Shown one piece after another: positions 43,036-54,774 of a stretch of 64,000 nucleotides of DNA (position 1 is the first letter of the stretch; each line of letters starts with the position of its first letter). The notes beneath the pieces were generated by a model that was not told where the DNA came from, searched no databases, and saw only the letters and a list, made by a program, of their open reading frames with translations. This stretch comes from Orientallactaga sibirica. Its lineage: Eukaryota > Chordata > Mammalia > Rodentia > Dipodidae. Both the position numbers and the translations under genes were made by a program. The DNA is taken from positions 6,689,501 through 6,753,500 of the forward strand of contig JAEOAD010000015.1 in the NCBI GenBank assembly GCA_036365145.1, in the 5' to 3' direction.

Positions 43036-43440
43036 GTAGAGCTCATCTTTTAAAACATTTCCTGCAGGTTTAGATTCTATACTTTATTCATTAGATGTTT
43101 TATCTGTTTTCTAGTAGCAATAACTGATTAGTAATGATACTGCTCTGAGAATCTGTTAGAGGTTTCATTCATTTCCGTAGAAAAGTATGCACATGTGTAC
43201 TAAAATTTGACATAGTGTAGCACAGAATGTATTGTTTTCCTTGTTGCTTACTCTGCCTCCTGTCTGATGTCACTCCTATCCTAAGGGATTTATAACTAAA
43301 AGCCAAGTAAAATACACTGATATAAAGAGGATGGAATTCCAACAGAAAAATATCAGAATAGGATGAGAGTGGACAGAGATTTGGATACTGCAGCAGTGTG
43401 CTATATTAAAGCCACTCAGAGCTGAAGTTTCAACACTACA

Positions 43441-43575
43441 TTTATTTTTTTTTAAGTAGGGTCTCTCTGTAGCCCAGGCTGGCCTAGAATTCACTATGTA
43501 GTCCCAAGCTGGCCTTGAACTCACAGCAATGCCTCCTCAGTGTTGGGATTAAAGGTGGACACTACCATGCTTGAC
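43441..43575 (-). repeat. B1-type SINE
   Basis: aagtagggtctctctgtagc; shortened near ctcctcagtgttggg. Confidence 0.82.
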
Positions 43576-43925
43576 AACTTTGAGCTATTTACACTCCCCA
43601 AGCTTGGTATTTTGTTTTCAAATTAAACTTCAGAATGGTTGTGTTTCTGGGATCAACAATAAACCATGTATAATAATTGCCTGTCATGGTTACTAGCACA
43701 TGCTATAATATATTTTTTCCGAATAATCTGAGGGATGCTCAGTCTAAAAGACACCATTGAACAAGGCCAGCAGTGGAGGAAAGGTGTAGAACTCTTATTA
43801 TTGAGCTACCTGGGTCACAAAGCATTTTGCCTGCTCCTGGCATCTCATGGTTATATGATTCTCTTAAGAAAAATCAAAAAAATGGATGCCAGTAATTTCT
43901 AGCCTATATCTGCTTATGGTGATTC

Positions 43926-44038
43926 TTTGTTTTTTTGAGGAAGGATCTCTTATCCCAGGCTAGCCTCGAATGCACAGCAGTCCTCCTACCAATGCCTCCC
44001 TAGTGCTGGGATTAAAGGCATACCCCACCATACCCAGC
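43926..44038 (-). repeat. B1-type SINE, internally deleted
   Basis: gaggaaggatctcttatccc to ccaccatacccagcc. Confidence 0.8.
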
Positions 44039-44070
44039 CATTATGATTTTTTTAAGAAGAAATCAGCCCC

Positions 44071-44216
44071 TTGATTTTTTTTTTCTTTTTTGAGGTAGGG
44101 TCTCGCTGTAGCCCAGGCTGACCTGGAACTCACTCTGTATTCTCAAACTCATGGTGATCCTCCTCCCTCTACCTCCCGAGTGCTGGGATTAAAGGCATGC
44201 GCCACCATGCCTGGCT
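44071..44216 (-). repeat. B1-type SINE
   Basis: tctcgctgtagcccaggctg to accatgcctggc. Confidence 0.88.
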
Positions 44217-44228
44217 AGCCCCTAGATT

Positions 44229-44434
44229 TTTAAAAAGATATTTTATTTATTTATTTGCAAGGAGAGAGAGAGAGAGGATGAATATGGGTGCACCAGGGCC
44301 TCTAGCTACTACAAATGAGTTCCAAAGGCATGTACCACTTTGTGCATCTGGCTTTACGTGGGTACTGAGGAATTGAACCCAGATTGTTAGGCATTGCAGG
44401 CAAGTGCCTTAACTGCTGAGCCATCTCTCCAGAC
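44229..44434 (-). repeat. Dip-like SINE
   Basis: tgcaccagggcctctagcta; ends ccatctctccagacc. Confidence 0.88.
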
Positions 44435-44685
44435 CATGATTTTTTTTTAAGTCATGGAAAGGAGTGAGTCATGGAAAGGAGGGATATTTACCCTGCTCCA
44501 TATACATTCCCTTTCTAAGCAGGTCCTTTTCCAATACTAGGCAATCTTGAAATTGTATAAGTCTATAAATTTTTAGAGTATACAGCATTAGCTTGGGACA
44601 TGTGGAAAAAGTTGCTCTCCTATCAGTTTTCCAAGCCTTGTAATAGTTTTAGGAAATAGGAAAGTATTATTCAGTCTTGTAGTTT

Positions 44686-44765
44686 TCTGTGTGTTGTTGG
44701 GGATCTAATCCAGTGCCTTGCACATACTAAGCAAGCACCCTACCACTGGGCAATATCCCTGTCCC
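44686..44765 (-). repeat. ID-like SINE
   Basis: gcaccctaccactgggcaat is the ID promoter in reverse. Confidence 0.6.
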
Positions 44766-44862
44766 TTTTTGCTTTTGAGATAGTATCTTGGTATGTGGCC
44801 TAGGCGGACCTTGAGCTCCCTATGTGGCTTCTAATGTAGGTATCTGCCACCATATCCAGGTT
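44766..44862 (-). repeat. Old B1-like fragment
   Basis: gagatagtatcttggtatgt; weak match. Confidence 0.45.
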
Positions 44863-44947
44863 CAACATCTTATAATTCTCTAATTTCGTTCATTCATTTA
44901 TTCATTCATTCTGTGTGTGTATGTAGTATGTGGTTTATATGTGCATG

Positions 44948-45155
44948 GGCTAGGGAGATAGCTTAGTGCTTTCTTGAAAACCCTGCTGACCCAAGGATTT
45001 GATTCCCCAGTACCCATGTAAAGCCAGATGCATAAAGTGGTGCATGCATCTGGAGTTCATTTGTTGTGGCAAGAAGCTCTGACACACCCATATTCTCATT
45101 TTCATTCTCATACACTCTCATTCTCTCTCTGTATATAAATAAATAATCAAGTGAG
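44948..45155 (+). repeat. Dip-like SINE
   Basis: gctagggagatagcttagtg; forms an inverted pair with the next copy. Confidence 0.84.
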
Positions 45156-45162
45156 TAAATAT

Positions 45163-45356
45163 ATTTTAAAAATACTTTTATTTATTTGCAGAGAAAGAAA
45201 AAGAATGAGCACACCTGGGCCTTAAGCCACTGCAAATGACTTTAGGTGCATGTGCCTCTTTGTAAATCTGGCTTTGTATGGGTACTGGAGAATTGAACCC
45301 AGGTTGTTAGGCTTTGCAGGCAAATACTGTGACTGTTGAGCCATCTATCCAGCCCC
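45163..45356 (-). repeat. Dip-like SINE
   Basis: Opposite orientation to the SINE ending at 45155; ends ccatctatccagcccc. Confidence 0.86.
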
Positions 45357-45365
45357 AATAAATAA

Positions 45366-45530
45366 GTTTTTTTTTTTTTTTTTTTTGGTTTTTCAAGGTA
45401 GGGTCTTGCTTTAGCTCAGGCTGCTCTGGATTTCACTATGTAGTCTCAGGGAGGCCTTGAACTCATTGCGATCCTCCTAACTCTGCTTCCCAAGTGCTGG
45501 GATTAAAGGCATGCACCACCATGCCTGGTT
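45366..45530 (-). repeat. B1-type SINE
   Basis: Target duplication cccaataaataagttt before and after. Confidence 0.92.
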
Positions 45531-45710
45531 CCCAATAAATAAGTTTTAAAAGTACCCCTAGATAAACATTATTTTTTATACTTACCATTTAAAGAATATA
45601 CTGTTACTTGGTCCAAAAGGAATTTCTGGTGGGCAAAAGAATTGATAGTTGTTTAATACTAATTTTCCTTAACTTTTACTGACTGTCTTTTTTTCCCCCC
45701 TGAATTATAG

Positions 45711-45838
45711 GTGCTTCAAAAGTAAAGAAATATCGTAAATTAATTTTAGAGCAGGCAAAAGCAACAAACCTGGAACTGGTCCCAGAAGAGCCATTTGAAC
45801 CCGAGCCACCCCTCATAGTTGACCACGAGAGACTGCAG
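45711..45838 (+). CDS. ATAD2B: ATAD2B penultimate-region coding exon
   Basis: The acceptor is gaattatag and the donor gtgagc. The first two bases complete Gly and exactly 42 codons follow, so the exon ends in phase 0. The peptide runs from ASKVKKYRKLILEQAKATN to a proline/acid patch (PEEPFEPEPPLIVDHERLQ). This leads into the conserved C-terminal helical segment of the ATAD2/ATAD2B family. No disruptions. Confidence 0.95.
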
Positions 45839-46128
45839 GTGAGCTTAGCCATTCTGTATCCATATTAAATGAATAAAAGAACATTTTGATGTTTGCAGGC
45901 AATCAAATAAAATTAGGTTCAGAAATTTCTCATTTTAGCCTAGGGGTGTAAGTGGTTCAGTACTTCCAATAAGTAAGGTTACATGTTTTTGAGTGATCCT
46001 TAGAATTTAATGGCCTGTGTCATTTTATGCCTTATGGTACCTATTGTCTAACCATTAGCATGTAATAGTTTCAGTTTGACCAGTGAAAACAACTACATTT
46101 TACTTCTTTCCTGATATCTTTTTTTTAG
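45839..46128 (+). other. ATAD2B: ATAD2B short intron
   Basis: 290 bp, gtgagc to a T-rich tract and ttttttag. No repeat recognised. Confidence 0.92.
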
Positions 46129-46257
46129 AATTTGCTTGATTTGTTGGTAGATAAAAGCAACAATTTGGCAGTTGATCAACTTGAGAGATTATATTCTCTT
46201 CTTAGTCAGTGCATCTACCGTCATCGTAAGGATTATGACAAATCGCAGCTTATAGAG
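46129..46257 (+). CDS. ATAD2B: ATAD2B C-terminal helical exon
   Basis: The acceptor tttttttag and donor gtaggt bracket 43 in-frame codons (phase 0 to phase 0). The peptide NLLDLLVDKSNNLAVDQLER then YSLLSQCIYRHRKDYDKSQL is leucine-rich and predicted helical. It is the strongly conserved tail shared by ATAD2 and ATAD2B. An 8.5-kb intron separates it from the terminal exon. Confidence 0.96.
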
Positions 46258-46654
46258 GTAGGTGTTTAATAAATAAGTAATGCTTTTGCTTGTTCCAAAT
46301 AAAAGAGAAAGAAAAGTCCATTTTTCCCATGAAGTAACAGAAAAATGTTGAAAATATTTAAGAGCTACAAGCTCAGTGGTCACATGCTTGTTTCCTTGCA
46401 TGCATGAGAGCCTGGTTGTGATTTCTAGCACTGGAAAAAATTATTCTTTGTTATAGTTTGAAGTCTACCATTTTGACTCATAAAAGAAAGTAGCACGTTC
46501 CTTGTCTGTCTACAGACAGACTCCCATGTTTCTGGGTAGATGACTACACAAAATAATTTATCATAATTCTTTCTTCCCTAGTTTGTTCTGTAACATATTA
46601 CTTGGGACTGTTGAGTGTGGCTTGCCCCACAGTCCCTTCCATTTCAGATCTAAA

Positions 46655-46770
46655 GAGGTAGGAGAGCCTGGGAGGTGCAGGCGGGATGGTCAGAAGTTCA
46701 AGATCATCCTTGGCCATAGATCAAGTTGGGATTTGGTGCAGTAGGATATATGAGACTGCATTTAAAAAAA
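46655..46770 (+). repeat. Degenerate B1-like fragment
   Basis: gcctgggaggtgcaggcggg with little else conserved. Confidence 0.4.
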
Positions 46771-46799
46771 GTGCTAAGAAGAAATGCCAGTGACAGTGG

Positions 46800-47112
46800 T
46801 GTGTTCAGCATTTAAGTGCAAGATATCTATCACACTATCTAAGGCTTAGGGGCCATTGTGGAAAAGGTGGCAAAAAGCAGGGGAGTTTGTTTGTAGTGTC
46901 TTCAAGACACAAAGTAACCGTAGTATTCATGATCTCACATGCTGCCAACATAACACTTGCATAAAAGAAGAGAAAAAAATGATAACATCAAAATAGAAGA
47001 GACTAGTTGGAAAGAAGAGGGGATTCAGTGGAGGGGGCACTCAGGACAGGGAAAAGAGAAGGTTGTGGGAGGGGATTATGATAATGGAGGTTGTCAGTAA
47101 AAGGTTAAATAA
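46800..47112 (+). mobile_element. L1 3' UTR fragment (sense)
   Basis: Shares gatatcaaaata-type and ggagggaattatgataatgg-type segments with 37992-38172. The left boundary is uncertain because of degeneration. Confidence 0.55.
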
Positions 47113-47121
47113 AAAACAACA

Positions 47122-47228
47122 CTGGGCATGGTAGCCTTTAATCTTAGCACTCCAGAGGCTGAGGTAGGAGGATTGCTATGACTTTGATACCAGCCTGGGC
47201 TCAAGTGAAAACCTATCAAGCTAAATAA
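47122..47228 (+). repeat. B1-type SINE, internally deleted
   Basis: cactgggcatggtagccttt; lacks the gagactacatagtga middle. Confidence 0.78.
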
Positions 47229-47465
47229 ATAAATAGACTAATGAACCCTATTTTTCACCCATAAATGGTTAGAAAAGATCTTGTTTAATCAAGCCTAGTC
47301 CTGAAAAATAGCCACAGGAAGTACCACTTGTCCATTTACTTAGATGTTTCGAAGAATGAGCCATTTCTTTTCTAGACAGCTCTAGATCATAGGGAAGTTC
47401 TTCCCTTATAAAAGAGCTTCTGTCTCTTTTTTATATTGTTCACATCATTAAACCTGATTTTGTTT

Positions 47466-47612
47466 GTTTGTTTAAATTATTTTACTTATTTATGAGTGTG
47501 AGAGAGAACTGGTGCAACAGGGCTTCCAGCCATTGCAAACTCCAGACACATATTCCACCTTGTGCATCTGGTTTTACATGGATACTGGGGAATTGAATCT
47601 GGATCCTTATAA
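47466..47612 (-). repeat. Dip-like SINE, promoter end lost
   Basis: ggtgcaacagggcttccagc; stops at ctggatccttataagcc. Confidence 0.78.
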
Positions 47613-47656
47613 GCCTACTTTTTGAGGACATCTGGACATATAGAATCCTACATCTA

Positions 47657-47805
47657 GCCTGGTGTGGTAGCTCACACCTTTAATCGCAACACTTGGGAGG
47701 CAGAGGTAGGAGGAGCTGTGTGAGTTCGAGGCCAGCCTGGACCACAGAGTGAGTTCCAAGTCAGCCTTGGCTAGAGTAACACCCTATCTTGCAGAAGAAA
47801 AAAAT
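47657..47805 (+). repeat. B1-type SINE
   Basis: gcctggtgtggtagctcaca to ctatcttgcagaagaaaaa. Confidence 0.86.
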
Positions 47806-47934
47806 CCCACATACCCACTGAATGGCTAAGCAAATTGGACTTTGTTCATGTACTACCAGTACCAAACACTATGCTATATGTTTGGGATTCAAATCATGAT
47901 TAAATCTCTATTCTGAATGAACAGTTCTAATTTT

Positions 47935-48154
47935 GTTTGTTTGTTTGTTTGTTTGTTTGTTTGTTTGTTTGAGAGAGAGAGAGAGGCAGATGTATAGAGA
48001 GAATGGACATGTCAGGGCTTACAGCCACTGCAAACAAACTCCAGGTGCATGTGTCACCTTGTGCATCTATCTTACGTGGGTCCTAGGGAATTGAACCTGG
48101 GTCCTTTAGTTTTGCAGGCAAGTACTTTAACCGCTAAGCCATCTCTCCATCCCC
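47935..48154 (-). repeat. Dip-like SINE with (TTTG)n tail
   Basis: TTTG run 47935-47970; ends gccatctctccatcccc. Confidence 0.9.
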
Positions 48155-48161
48155 ACCCCCT

Positions 48162-48225
48162 TTTTTTGGCAGGGCCTCGCTGTAGCCCAAGCTGACCTGG
48201 AATTCACTATGTAGTCTCAGGCTTT
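48162..48225 (-). repeat. B1-type SINE, 3' half only
   Basis: gcagggcctcgctgtagccc to tatgtagtctcaggc. Confidence 0.75.
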
Positions 48226-48445
48226 CTGAGCTGCTAAAGTGTCTCCAATCTTGTGTGACCCCCAACTAGTGGCTCTTCAACTCTGATACAATAAGTACTA
48301 TGCCCAAACTCTCTAATTAAAGCCAAAGAAACTACAAATATTATACTATATTATCTCAGATGGAAAGAAACTCAACATTGCATAACAAACTGGTACCTTA
48401 ATACATATCTGCAAGAAAAAGCCAGTTACAAAGAAGACCATCTTG

Positions 48446-48615
48446 GAGACTGGAAAGATGGCTCAGTGATTAAAGGCACTTGCTTGCAAAGCCTGCCTGC
48501 CAGGGTTCAATTCCCCAGCACCCCTATAAAGCCAGATGCACAGAGTGGGTCATACATCTGGAGTTTTCAGTGGCAAGAGCTTTTGTGCACCCATTCTCCT
48601 CTCCTCACAAAGACA
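48446..48615 (+). repeat. Dip-like SINE
   Basis: gactggaaagatggctcagt; body shortened before gtgcacccattctcc. Confidence 0.84.
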
Positions 48616-48618
48616 AAA

Positions 48619-48773
48619 TTTTTTTGTTTTGTTTTTTCAAGGTAGGGTCTCACTCTACCCTAGGCTGATCTGAAACTCACTGTGTAGTTCCAGGCTAGCC
48701 TCAAATTCACAGCAATCCTCCAACCTCTGTCTCCAGAGTGCAGGGATTGAAGGCGTGCCACCACACCCAGCCA
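48619..48773 (-). repeat. B1-type SINE
   Basis: caaggtagggtctcactcta to caccacacccagcc, placed in the tail of the previous SINE. Confidence 0.86.
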
Positions 48774-48805
48774 ATAAAAGTATCTTTTAAAAAAGAAGAC
48801 CATCA

Positions 48806-49013
48806 GGCTGGAGAGATGGCTTAGCAGTTAAGGCGCTTGCCTATGAAACTTAAGGACTCATGTTTGACTCTCCAGGTCCCATGTAAGCCAGATGCAAAGT
48901 GATCCAAGAGTGCAAGGTTGCACATGTGCATAAGGGGGTGCTTACATCTGAAGTTTGATTTCAGTGGCTGTAGGTTCTGGTCTGCCAAATCTCTGTCTCT
49001 CTCTGATGAAAAA
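48806..49013 (+). repeat. Dip-like SINE, variant with extra middle segment
   Basis: aaggttgcacatgtgcataa insert as at 14020. Confidence 0.86.
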
Positions 49014-49017
49014 AAGG

Positions 49018-49232
49018 GGGGCTGGAAAGATGATTTAGCAGTTAAGGCATTTGCCTGTAAAGCCAAAGGAACCAGGTTCTATTTCCCAGGACCCCCACGT
49101 AAGCCAGCTGCACAAGGAGCACATGCATCTGGAATTCATTTGCAGTGGCTAGAGGCCCTGGTGTGCCCATTCTCTCTCTATCTCTCCTGTCTATCTCTCT
49201 CTGCTTGCAAATTAATAAAAACAATTTTTTAA
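49018..49232 (+). repeat. Dip-like SINE
   Basis: ggggctggaaagatgattta; ends gcttgcaaattaataaaaac. Confidence 0.88.
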
Positions 49233-49310
49233 AAGGCAGCCCATTGGGCTTGCCTCAAAAAAATAGACCTTCTCATAAGAATGGTATAGATTTTAACAGA
49301 TGGGCAATTT

Positions 49311-49475
49311 TTTTATGAATGAAAGAGAGAGAGAATTGGCACTCCAGGGCCTCTAGCTACTGCAATTGAACTCCAGATGCATGCATCACCTTGTACGTCT
49401 GGCTTACGTGGGATCTGGAAAGTCAAACATGGTCCTTAGGCTTCACAGGCAACTACTAAGTCATCTCTTCAGCCC
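49311..49475 (-). repeat. Dip-like SINE, partly deleted
   Basis: A box region shortened (ggcaactactaagtcatctc). Confidence 0.82.
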
Positions 49476-49529
49476 CAAATGGGCAAATTTAGCATAGGAA
49501 CATAAGAAATGTTTTTTTAAAAAGGTAAC

Positions 49530-49678
49530 ATGAGCCAGGCATGGTGGTGCACACCTTTAATCCCTGAACTCAGAATGCAGAGATAGGAGGATCGCCATGA
49601 GTTTGAGGTCATCCTGAGAGAACATAGTGAATTCCAGGTCAGCTTGGGCCAGAGTAAAACCCTATCTTTAAAAAAAAA
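49530..49678 (+). repeat. B1-type SINE
   Basis: gagccaggcatggtggtgca to accctatctttaaaaaaaa. Confidence 0.88.
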
Positions 49679-49969
49679 GGTAGTATGTCAACATGTACAA
49701 GATCATAGCTCTCTAGTAACAGTTTAACGATACTGAAATGGATGAAATACCAATAAAAATTGATTTTTAAAAAGAAACTTCACTGAGATCCAATAGAATA
49801 CAGATAAAACACTAAAGGCAAATTGGAAAGTCAATACAAGATATGAATGAGAAATTGAACAGAGATTTTTGAGAAGAAACTAATTACAAAACTTAGAAAT
49901 GAAGTGCTCAATAAATCGGGTTTTGAGGTTTCAGCAATAGTCCTTGAACTCCAAACCCTGAGTTTGTGT

Positions 49970-50187
49970 TTTTTTTTTTTTTTTAAAGTTTTTGTATTTT
50001 TATGAGGGGCAGAGGAGAACAGGTGCATCAAGGCCTCCAGTCACTGTGTACTATCTTGTCCACATGTGTGACCTTGCAAGCTTGTGTCACCTTGTGCATC
50101 TGGCTTATGTGGGATCTGGAGAGTCCAACATGAGTCCTTAGGCTTTGCAAGCAAGCACTTTAACCACTAAGCCATCTCTCTAGCCCT
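49970..50187 (-). repeat. Dip-like SINE, variant middle
   Basis: ccacatgtgtgaccttgcaa segment as at 25081 and 62766. Confidence 0.86.
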
Positions 50188-50379
50188 CATGTTTGCTTTT
50201 AACCAAAGAATTAGATAATCCAGATTGAGAAGGATAATTTATAAAATAGTACATTTTATTCAGGAATATATGAGGGAGAGTCTACAAATGAAGGAAAGGA
50301 AAATGAAAACACCCACATGGTTTGTGAGCCCATGTCTGAGAACAAACATGGGTCCTGGAAACAAAAATGTGAAAAGGGG

Positions 50380-50601
50380 TTTTTTTTTTTTTTTTTTTTT
50401 TCCCTTTTAAAATTTATTTTGAGAGAGAAAGAGAGGCAGATTAGAGAATGGGCACACCAGGTCCTCTAGCCACTGCAAACAAGCTTCAGATGCATGTACC
50501 ACCATTTGCATCTGGCATAGGTAAGTAGGTACTGAGCAATCAAACTTAGGTTCTTAGGATTCGTAGGCAAGTGTCTTAATTGCTAAGCCATCTCTCCAGC
50601 C
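50380..50601 (-). repeat. Dip-like SINE
   Basis: aatgggcacaccaggtcctc; ends ccatctctccagcc. Confidence 0.86.
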
Positions 50602-51061
50602 TGAAAAGTTTTTTTTGTTTGTTTGTTTTTGTTTGTTTGTTTTTTTCCTAAAAAGACTTGAGCTTCCAAAGAAATCAAAAGGCCATAAAAATAGTAACAA
50701 ATTAATATCTGGAGTGGGAAAGACATAGTCTTATCGGTGGAGTGTGGAGCAGCCCAAGAGCCAAAGAGTGAAGTTTCCTTCCGTGAGCCCAAGTAAGATA
50801 CTTGAGGTTAGGGCTCCAGATGAGATCGGTACACCCGAGTCAGATACATGTAAGCCAATTGGCCTAGCCTAAGAGAAGGGATCCACCCACACTTGGAGTG
50901 GGGTGGAGAGAGAGAAATGATGGGATGAGCAGATACTGAGTTCTGCAACTGAGGGAAAGGGAGCTGAGGTAGGCATGGCGAGGTTCCTCTCCAGTGAGCT
51001 TCCCCTAGCTATCTACCTAATTATCATGTTCTTTAGCTAGTTTTCTCTCAAATTTAGATAA

Positions 51062-51200
51062 GTGTGGCATGTGGTATACATCTGTAATCCCAGCACTGGG
51101 GAGGCTGAAGGAGGATTGTGAGTTTAAGGCCTGGTTGGGGTACATAGTAAGTTCAAGGACAGTATAGGATAATTACTGAGACCCTGTCTCAAAGAAAAAG
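51062..51200 (+). repeat. B1-type SINE
   Basis: gtaatcccagcactggggag; diverged 3' half. Confidence 0.75.
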
Positions 51201-51274
51201 CAATAGATGAAAATCTCAGCAACAGACTACATCTGGAAGGAAAAAAACTCATAGCATGAAAACAGGTTTAATTA

Positions 51275-51978
51275 AAAGAAAATTTTTGACAACTTCCATA
51301 AATATAGACAATAAACCATGATCATAATCCCCTCCCACCATCCCCCCTTTTCCCTTCCCACTTCCCCCCTTCACTGAATCCCTTCTTTCCAACTCATCTC
51401 TCTTTCATTTTTGTTTCATTATTTTTTCCTCCTGTTATGTAGGTCTTGTGTAGGTTTGACAGCCACTGTGAGGTCATGAATATCAAGGTCACTTTGTAAT
51501 TGGAAGACAATATTGTAAACACTGCTCTTCCTTTGTCTCTTTCATTCTTCCCACCACCTCTTCCGCAATTGCCCCTGACCCTTGGAGGGTGTGATAGAGA
51601 TGTCTCACTTAGTGCTGGACACTCCATTGTAACTTCTCAGCACTTTGGTGAGTTTTGAGTCACCCCGACATCACCACCATCTGAAAAGAGAAAACCAAAA
51701 ATGAGAGTAGCATTAATATATAGGCATTAAGCGTAAGTATTTAGAGAACAACTTAGATGGGCATAAAAATTTATGTAGTCAGACAACACTACTAATAGTT
51801 TTTAATATATTCCTTTAGCCAGACAAACTACTACTAGTGGTTTTCCCCTAGGGTTTATGACCTCCCAAGCCATAGGCTTTTCATTAGGTTTTCAGTACCA
51901 GCAGGATTTCCCTCCCATGGAGCAAGCTTCAAGTCCAATTAGGAAGCAGTTTGTTTCCCCCATAACATACATGCCAAA
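51275..51978 (-). mobile_element. L1 3' UTR, antisense
   Basis: Matches 4660-5280 of L1 copy A along its length (aataaaccatgat, ggagggtgtgatagagatgt, cataggcttttcattaggtt, cagtaccag). 5'-truncated. Confidence 0.8.
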
Positions 51979-51985
51979 AAATAGG

Positions 51986-52186
51986 TTTTTAAAAATTACT
52001 TTATTTATTTGCAAGTAGAGAGATAGAGAAAGAGTGTGGGCATGCTAGGGCCTCTAGCCACTGCAAATGCACTCCAAATGTATGTACCACTTTGTGCATC
52101 CAGCTTTACATGGATACTGGGGAATCAAACTCGGTCATAAGACTGTATAGGCAAGTGTCTTAACCACTTAGTCATCTCTCCAGCCA
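51986..52186 (-). repeat. Dip-like SINE
   Basis: gggcatgctagggcctctag; ends gtcatctctccagcc; inserted at the L1 fragment end. Confidence 0.86.
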
Positions 52187-52665
52187 CAGAAAACAGTCTT
52201 TTGAAATACCACTTTCAGATATAAATACATTTTTTAAAATGAGGTCATGCAATAATTTATTTTTTTATTTTTTTCATGCAGTAATTTTAAAAACACCACC
52301 ATAATTAAGTTTCTGCTATCACTGGCATAAGAGGGAAATAAATGAAGGTTAAGAGTATAAAAATTTATCCAATGAAATAATTGGATAGAAGTTTCCTTAT
52401 TTAGGGGATGACATGGACATCAAGGTACAGAAGACTATAGAGATCCATAACCAGGAAAGATTTCACCACCACAACAATGAATCCTATTATTTATATAATT
52501 AATAGTCACTAATTATAACAAAACTGAAAACTTGAAAAACTACAAGATAATTGCCACACATTTGTTAGAATGACTATTATCAATGAGATAAGAGATATAT
52601 ACATGCATATATGTACATATACAGCTACATATTTCAAAACATGTTGCACATGATAAGTATATGCA

Positions 52666-52854
52666 GTTTTTATTTATTTATTTGAGGGGGGCAGACAGAG
52701 AGAGAATGGGCATGCCAGGGCCTCTAGCTGCTGCAAACCAACTCCAGATGCATGTGTCACCTTATGCATCTGGCTTACTTGGGACCTGGGGAATCAAACC
52801 TTGGTCCTTTGGCTTTACAGGCAAGTGCCTTAACTGTTAAGCCATCTCTTTAGC
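52666..52854 (-). repeat. Dip-like SINE
   Basis: gggcatgccagggcctctag; ends ccatctctttagcccc. Confidence 0.88.
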
Positions 52855-53684
52855 CCCTATGCTATAATGAAGAGGATTATAACCAAATGCAATGTGTTTG
52901 TTGTGATTAGATTCTAAACTGTTAAAATTAGACTATATTTTGGATGTGAAGTAAATAAAGTTATTTTATAACCACATTTTTCTAAGACCTTCATTATGTC
53001 AAAGCTGGATAATAAGTAGAAGTTACTGGATATCCCACATGAGAAAATAGAAATATTAGCCTGTCCCACCATCCAAAAGATACCCATTAGGATTAGTCTT
53101 TTGGGATATGCCAATGTTATAAAATGTTTAGATGTCAATAATATGTGTAAACTTGTGAATGCATATTTAAATTTATGATCATATTGTATATTTTGTTTTA
53201 TGACCTGATTTTCCCTCCTCAGTAATGAATGATAAACCACTTAGTTGAAATGATTTTCATTTATCATAAAAAAAAACTTACCAGACAATTATCTGTTAGT
53301 GTAGTCTGTTTTGCAGAGGCATTGAGTAGAATTTTGTTGGAAAGGTTTAAAATGAGAGAAGAAAACCAGATATCTTAGGTGTAATTGATATTTGCCTATC
53401 CTCATGCATGTACAGTTCTTTGTGTGTTTAATTCTAGGATTTCTTTGTTCAAAGAAGCTTGATGCATTTTATACTTTCTAGAAATGAAACATCTCTGAGT
53501 AGATGGGATTTGAAACCTTTGTAAAGTAGGGCTGTTCTTTAGGGAGGAAAGGGATAGGAGCAGTTGTGAGGAGCTTTGCTGGTGGTGGTGATGGTGGCCA
53601 CTCATTCTGGCCTCTTGTTTTTTCTCTTTTCAGCTAGGATTAGAATGGATTGATAGGGGAATAGGATATAGTCTACTTTTAATT

Positions 53685-53900
53685 TTTTTAAATTTTTATT
53701 TATTTATTTGCAAGCAGAGAGACAGAGATAGGAGAGGCAGACAGAGAGAGAATGAGCACGCCTGGGCATCTAGCCACTGCAAACGAACTCCAGATGCATG
53801 TGCCCCTCGTGCATCTGTCTTATGTGGGTCCTGGAGAATCAAACCAGGATCCTTTGGCTTTGCAGGAAAACGCCTTAACTACTAAGCCATTTCTCCAGCC
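53685..53900 (-). repeat. Dip-like SINE
   Basis: Target duplication aggatatagtctactttta before and after; inserted in otherwise repeat-poor intron. Confidence 0.93.
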
Positions 53901-54041
53901 CAGGATATAGTCTACTTTTAGCATAAGCTTTGCCACACTGAATGCATTTATTTTGCTTTGGGTGTTAGTAGAATGCAATGAATAAGGAAGTGTCCAGTCT
54001 CTGGAGTGAGGCTGCTTATATTCAAATTCTCATTTTGAACA

Positions 54042-54165
54042 TGGTGGTACACACTTTTAATCACAGGACTGTGGAGGCTGAGACTAGAGGATTGAAAGTT
54101 GGAGGACTGCTTGTACTACATAGTTCCAGGCCAGCCTAGGCTACCTGCTGAGCACACTCTCTCTC
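54042..54165 (+). repeat. Degenerate B1-type SINE
   Basis: acacttttaatcacaggact and agttccaggccagcctaggc. Confidence 0.65.
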
Positions 54166-54233
54166 CTCCCCCCCCACCAAAATAGGGGAGCCAAGTTCCT
54201 TTTTTCCCTTTCTCTCTCTCCCCCCCCCCCCCC

Positions 54234-54367
54234 GCCAAGGTAGTATCTCATTCTAGCCCAGGCTGACCTGGAATTCACTATGTAGTCCCAGGCTGGCCTC
54301 AAACTCATGGCAATCCTCCTAACTCTTCCTAAATGCAGGGATTAAAGGGGTGTGCCATAGCACCCAA
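54234..54367 (-). repeat. B1-type SINE with poly-C at its tail
   Basis: A C-run (about 54220-54232) precedes gccaaggtagtatctcattc. Confidence 0.82.
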
Positions 54368-54774
54368 CTCACAACTCAAAGTTCTGATCTTGCTACTTAT
54401 TGGCTGTTAGAGTATTTATTCTTTTCTCTGCTTCAGTCTCTTTATTTGTAAAAATGGGGCTCATAATATCTTTTGACAACCTTCAACATATTGTGAGAAT
54501 TAAATACATATATGAACTTGATGTATAAATATGTCTTACATACCTATTTACTTATGCATTTTGAATGTATTAAGTACAGTATCCAGCATAATGAATAAGT
54601 TACTTTGAGTGCTGCTATCTTTTCCATCCTGATTTTCCAAAAAGTAGAAGAGGTACTTGGAATTGTCTAGAGCACATTGTTTTACAGAGTAGCTGTAAAA
54701 ATACTCAAATTTGAACAAAGAGGAATCCCTTTGTCTTCTGTGTAGTAGATAACATGCACTTCTTTCTCTTACAG

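Larger units (their letters stand above)
43036..45710 (+). other. ATAD2B: ATAD2B intron
   Basis: Mostly SINEs from 43441 to 45530. Unassigned DNA at 43036-43440, 43576-43925 and 44435-44685. Confidence 0.9.
46258..54774 (+). other. ATAD2B: ATAD2B last intron
   Basis: 8.5 kb with Dip-like and B1 SINEs and two L1 3'-UTR fragments. Stretches without a recognised element: 46258-46650, 47230-47465, 48226-48445, 49680-49970, 50190-50380, 50602-51060, 52190-52665, 52855-53684, 54368-54774. Confidence 0.9.
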
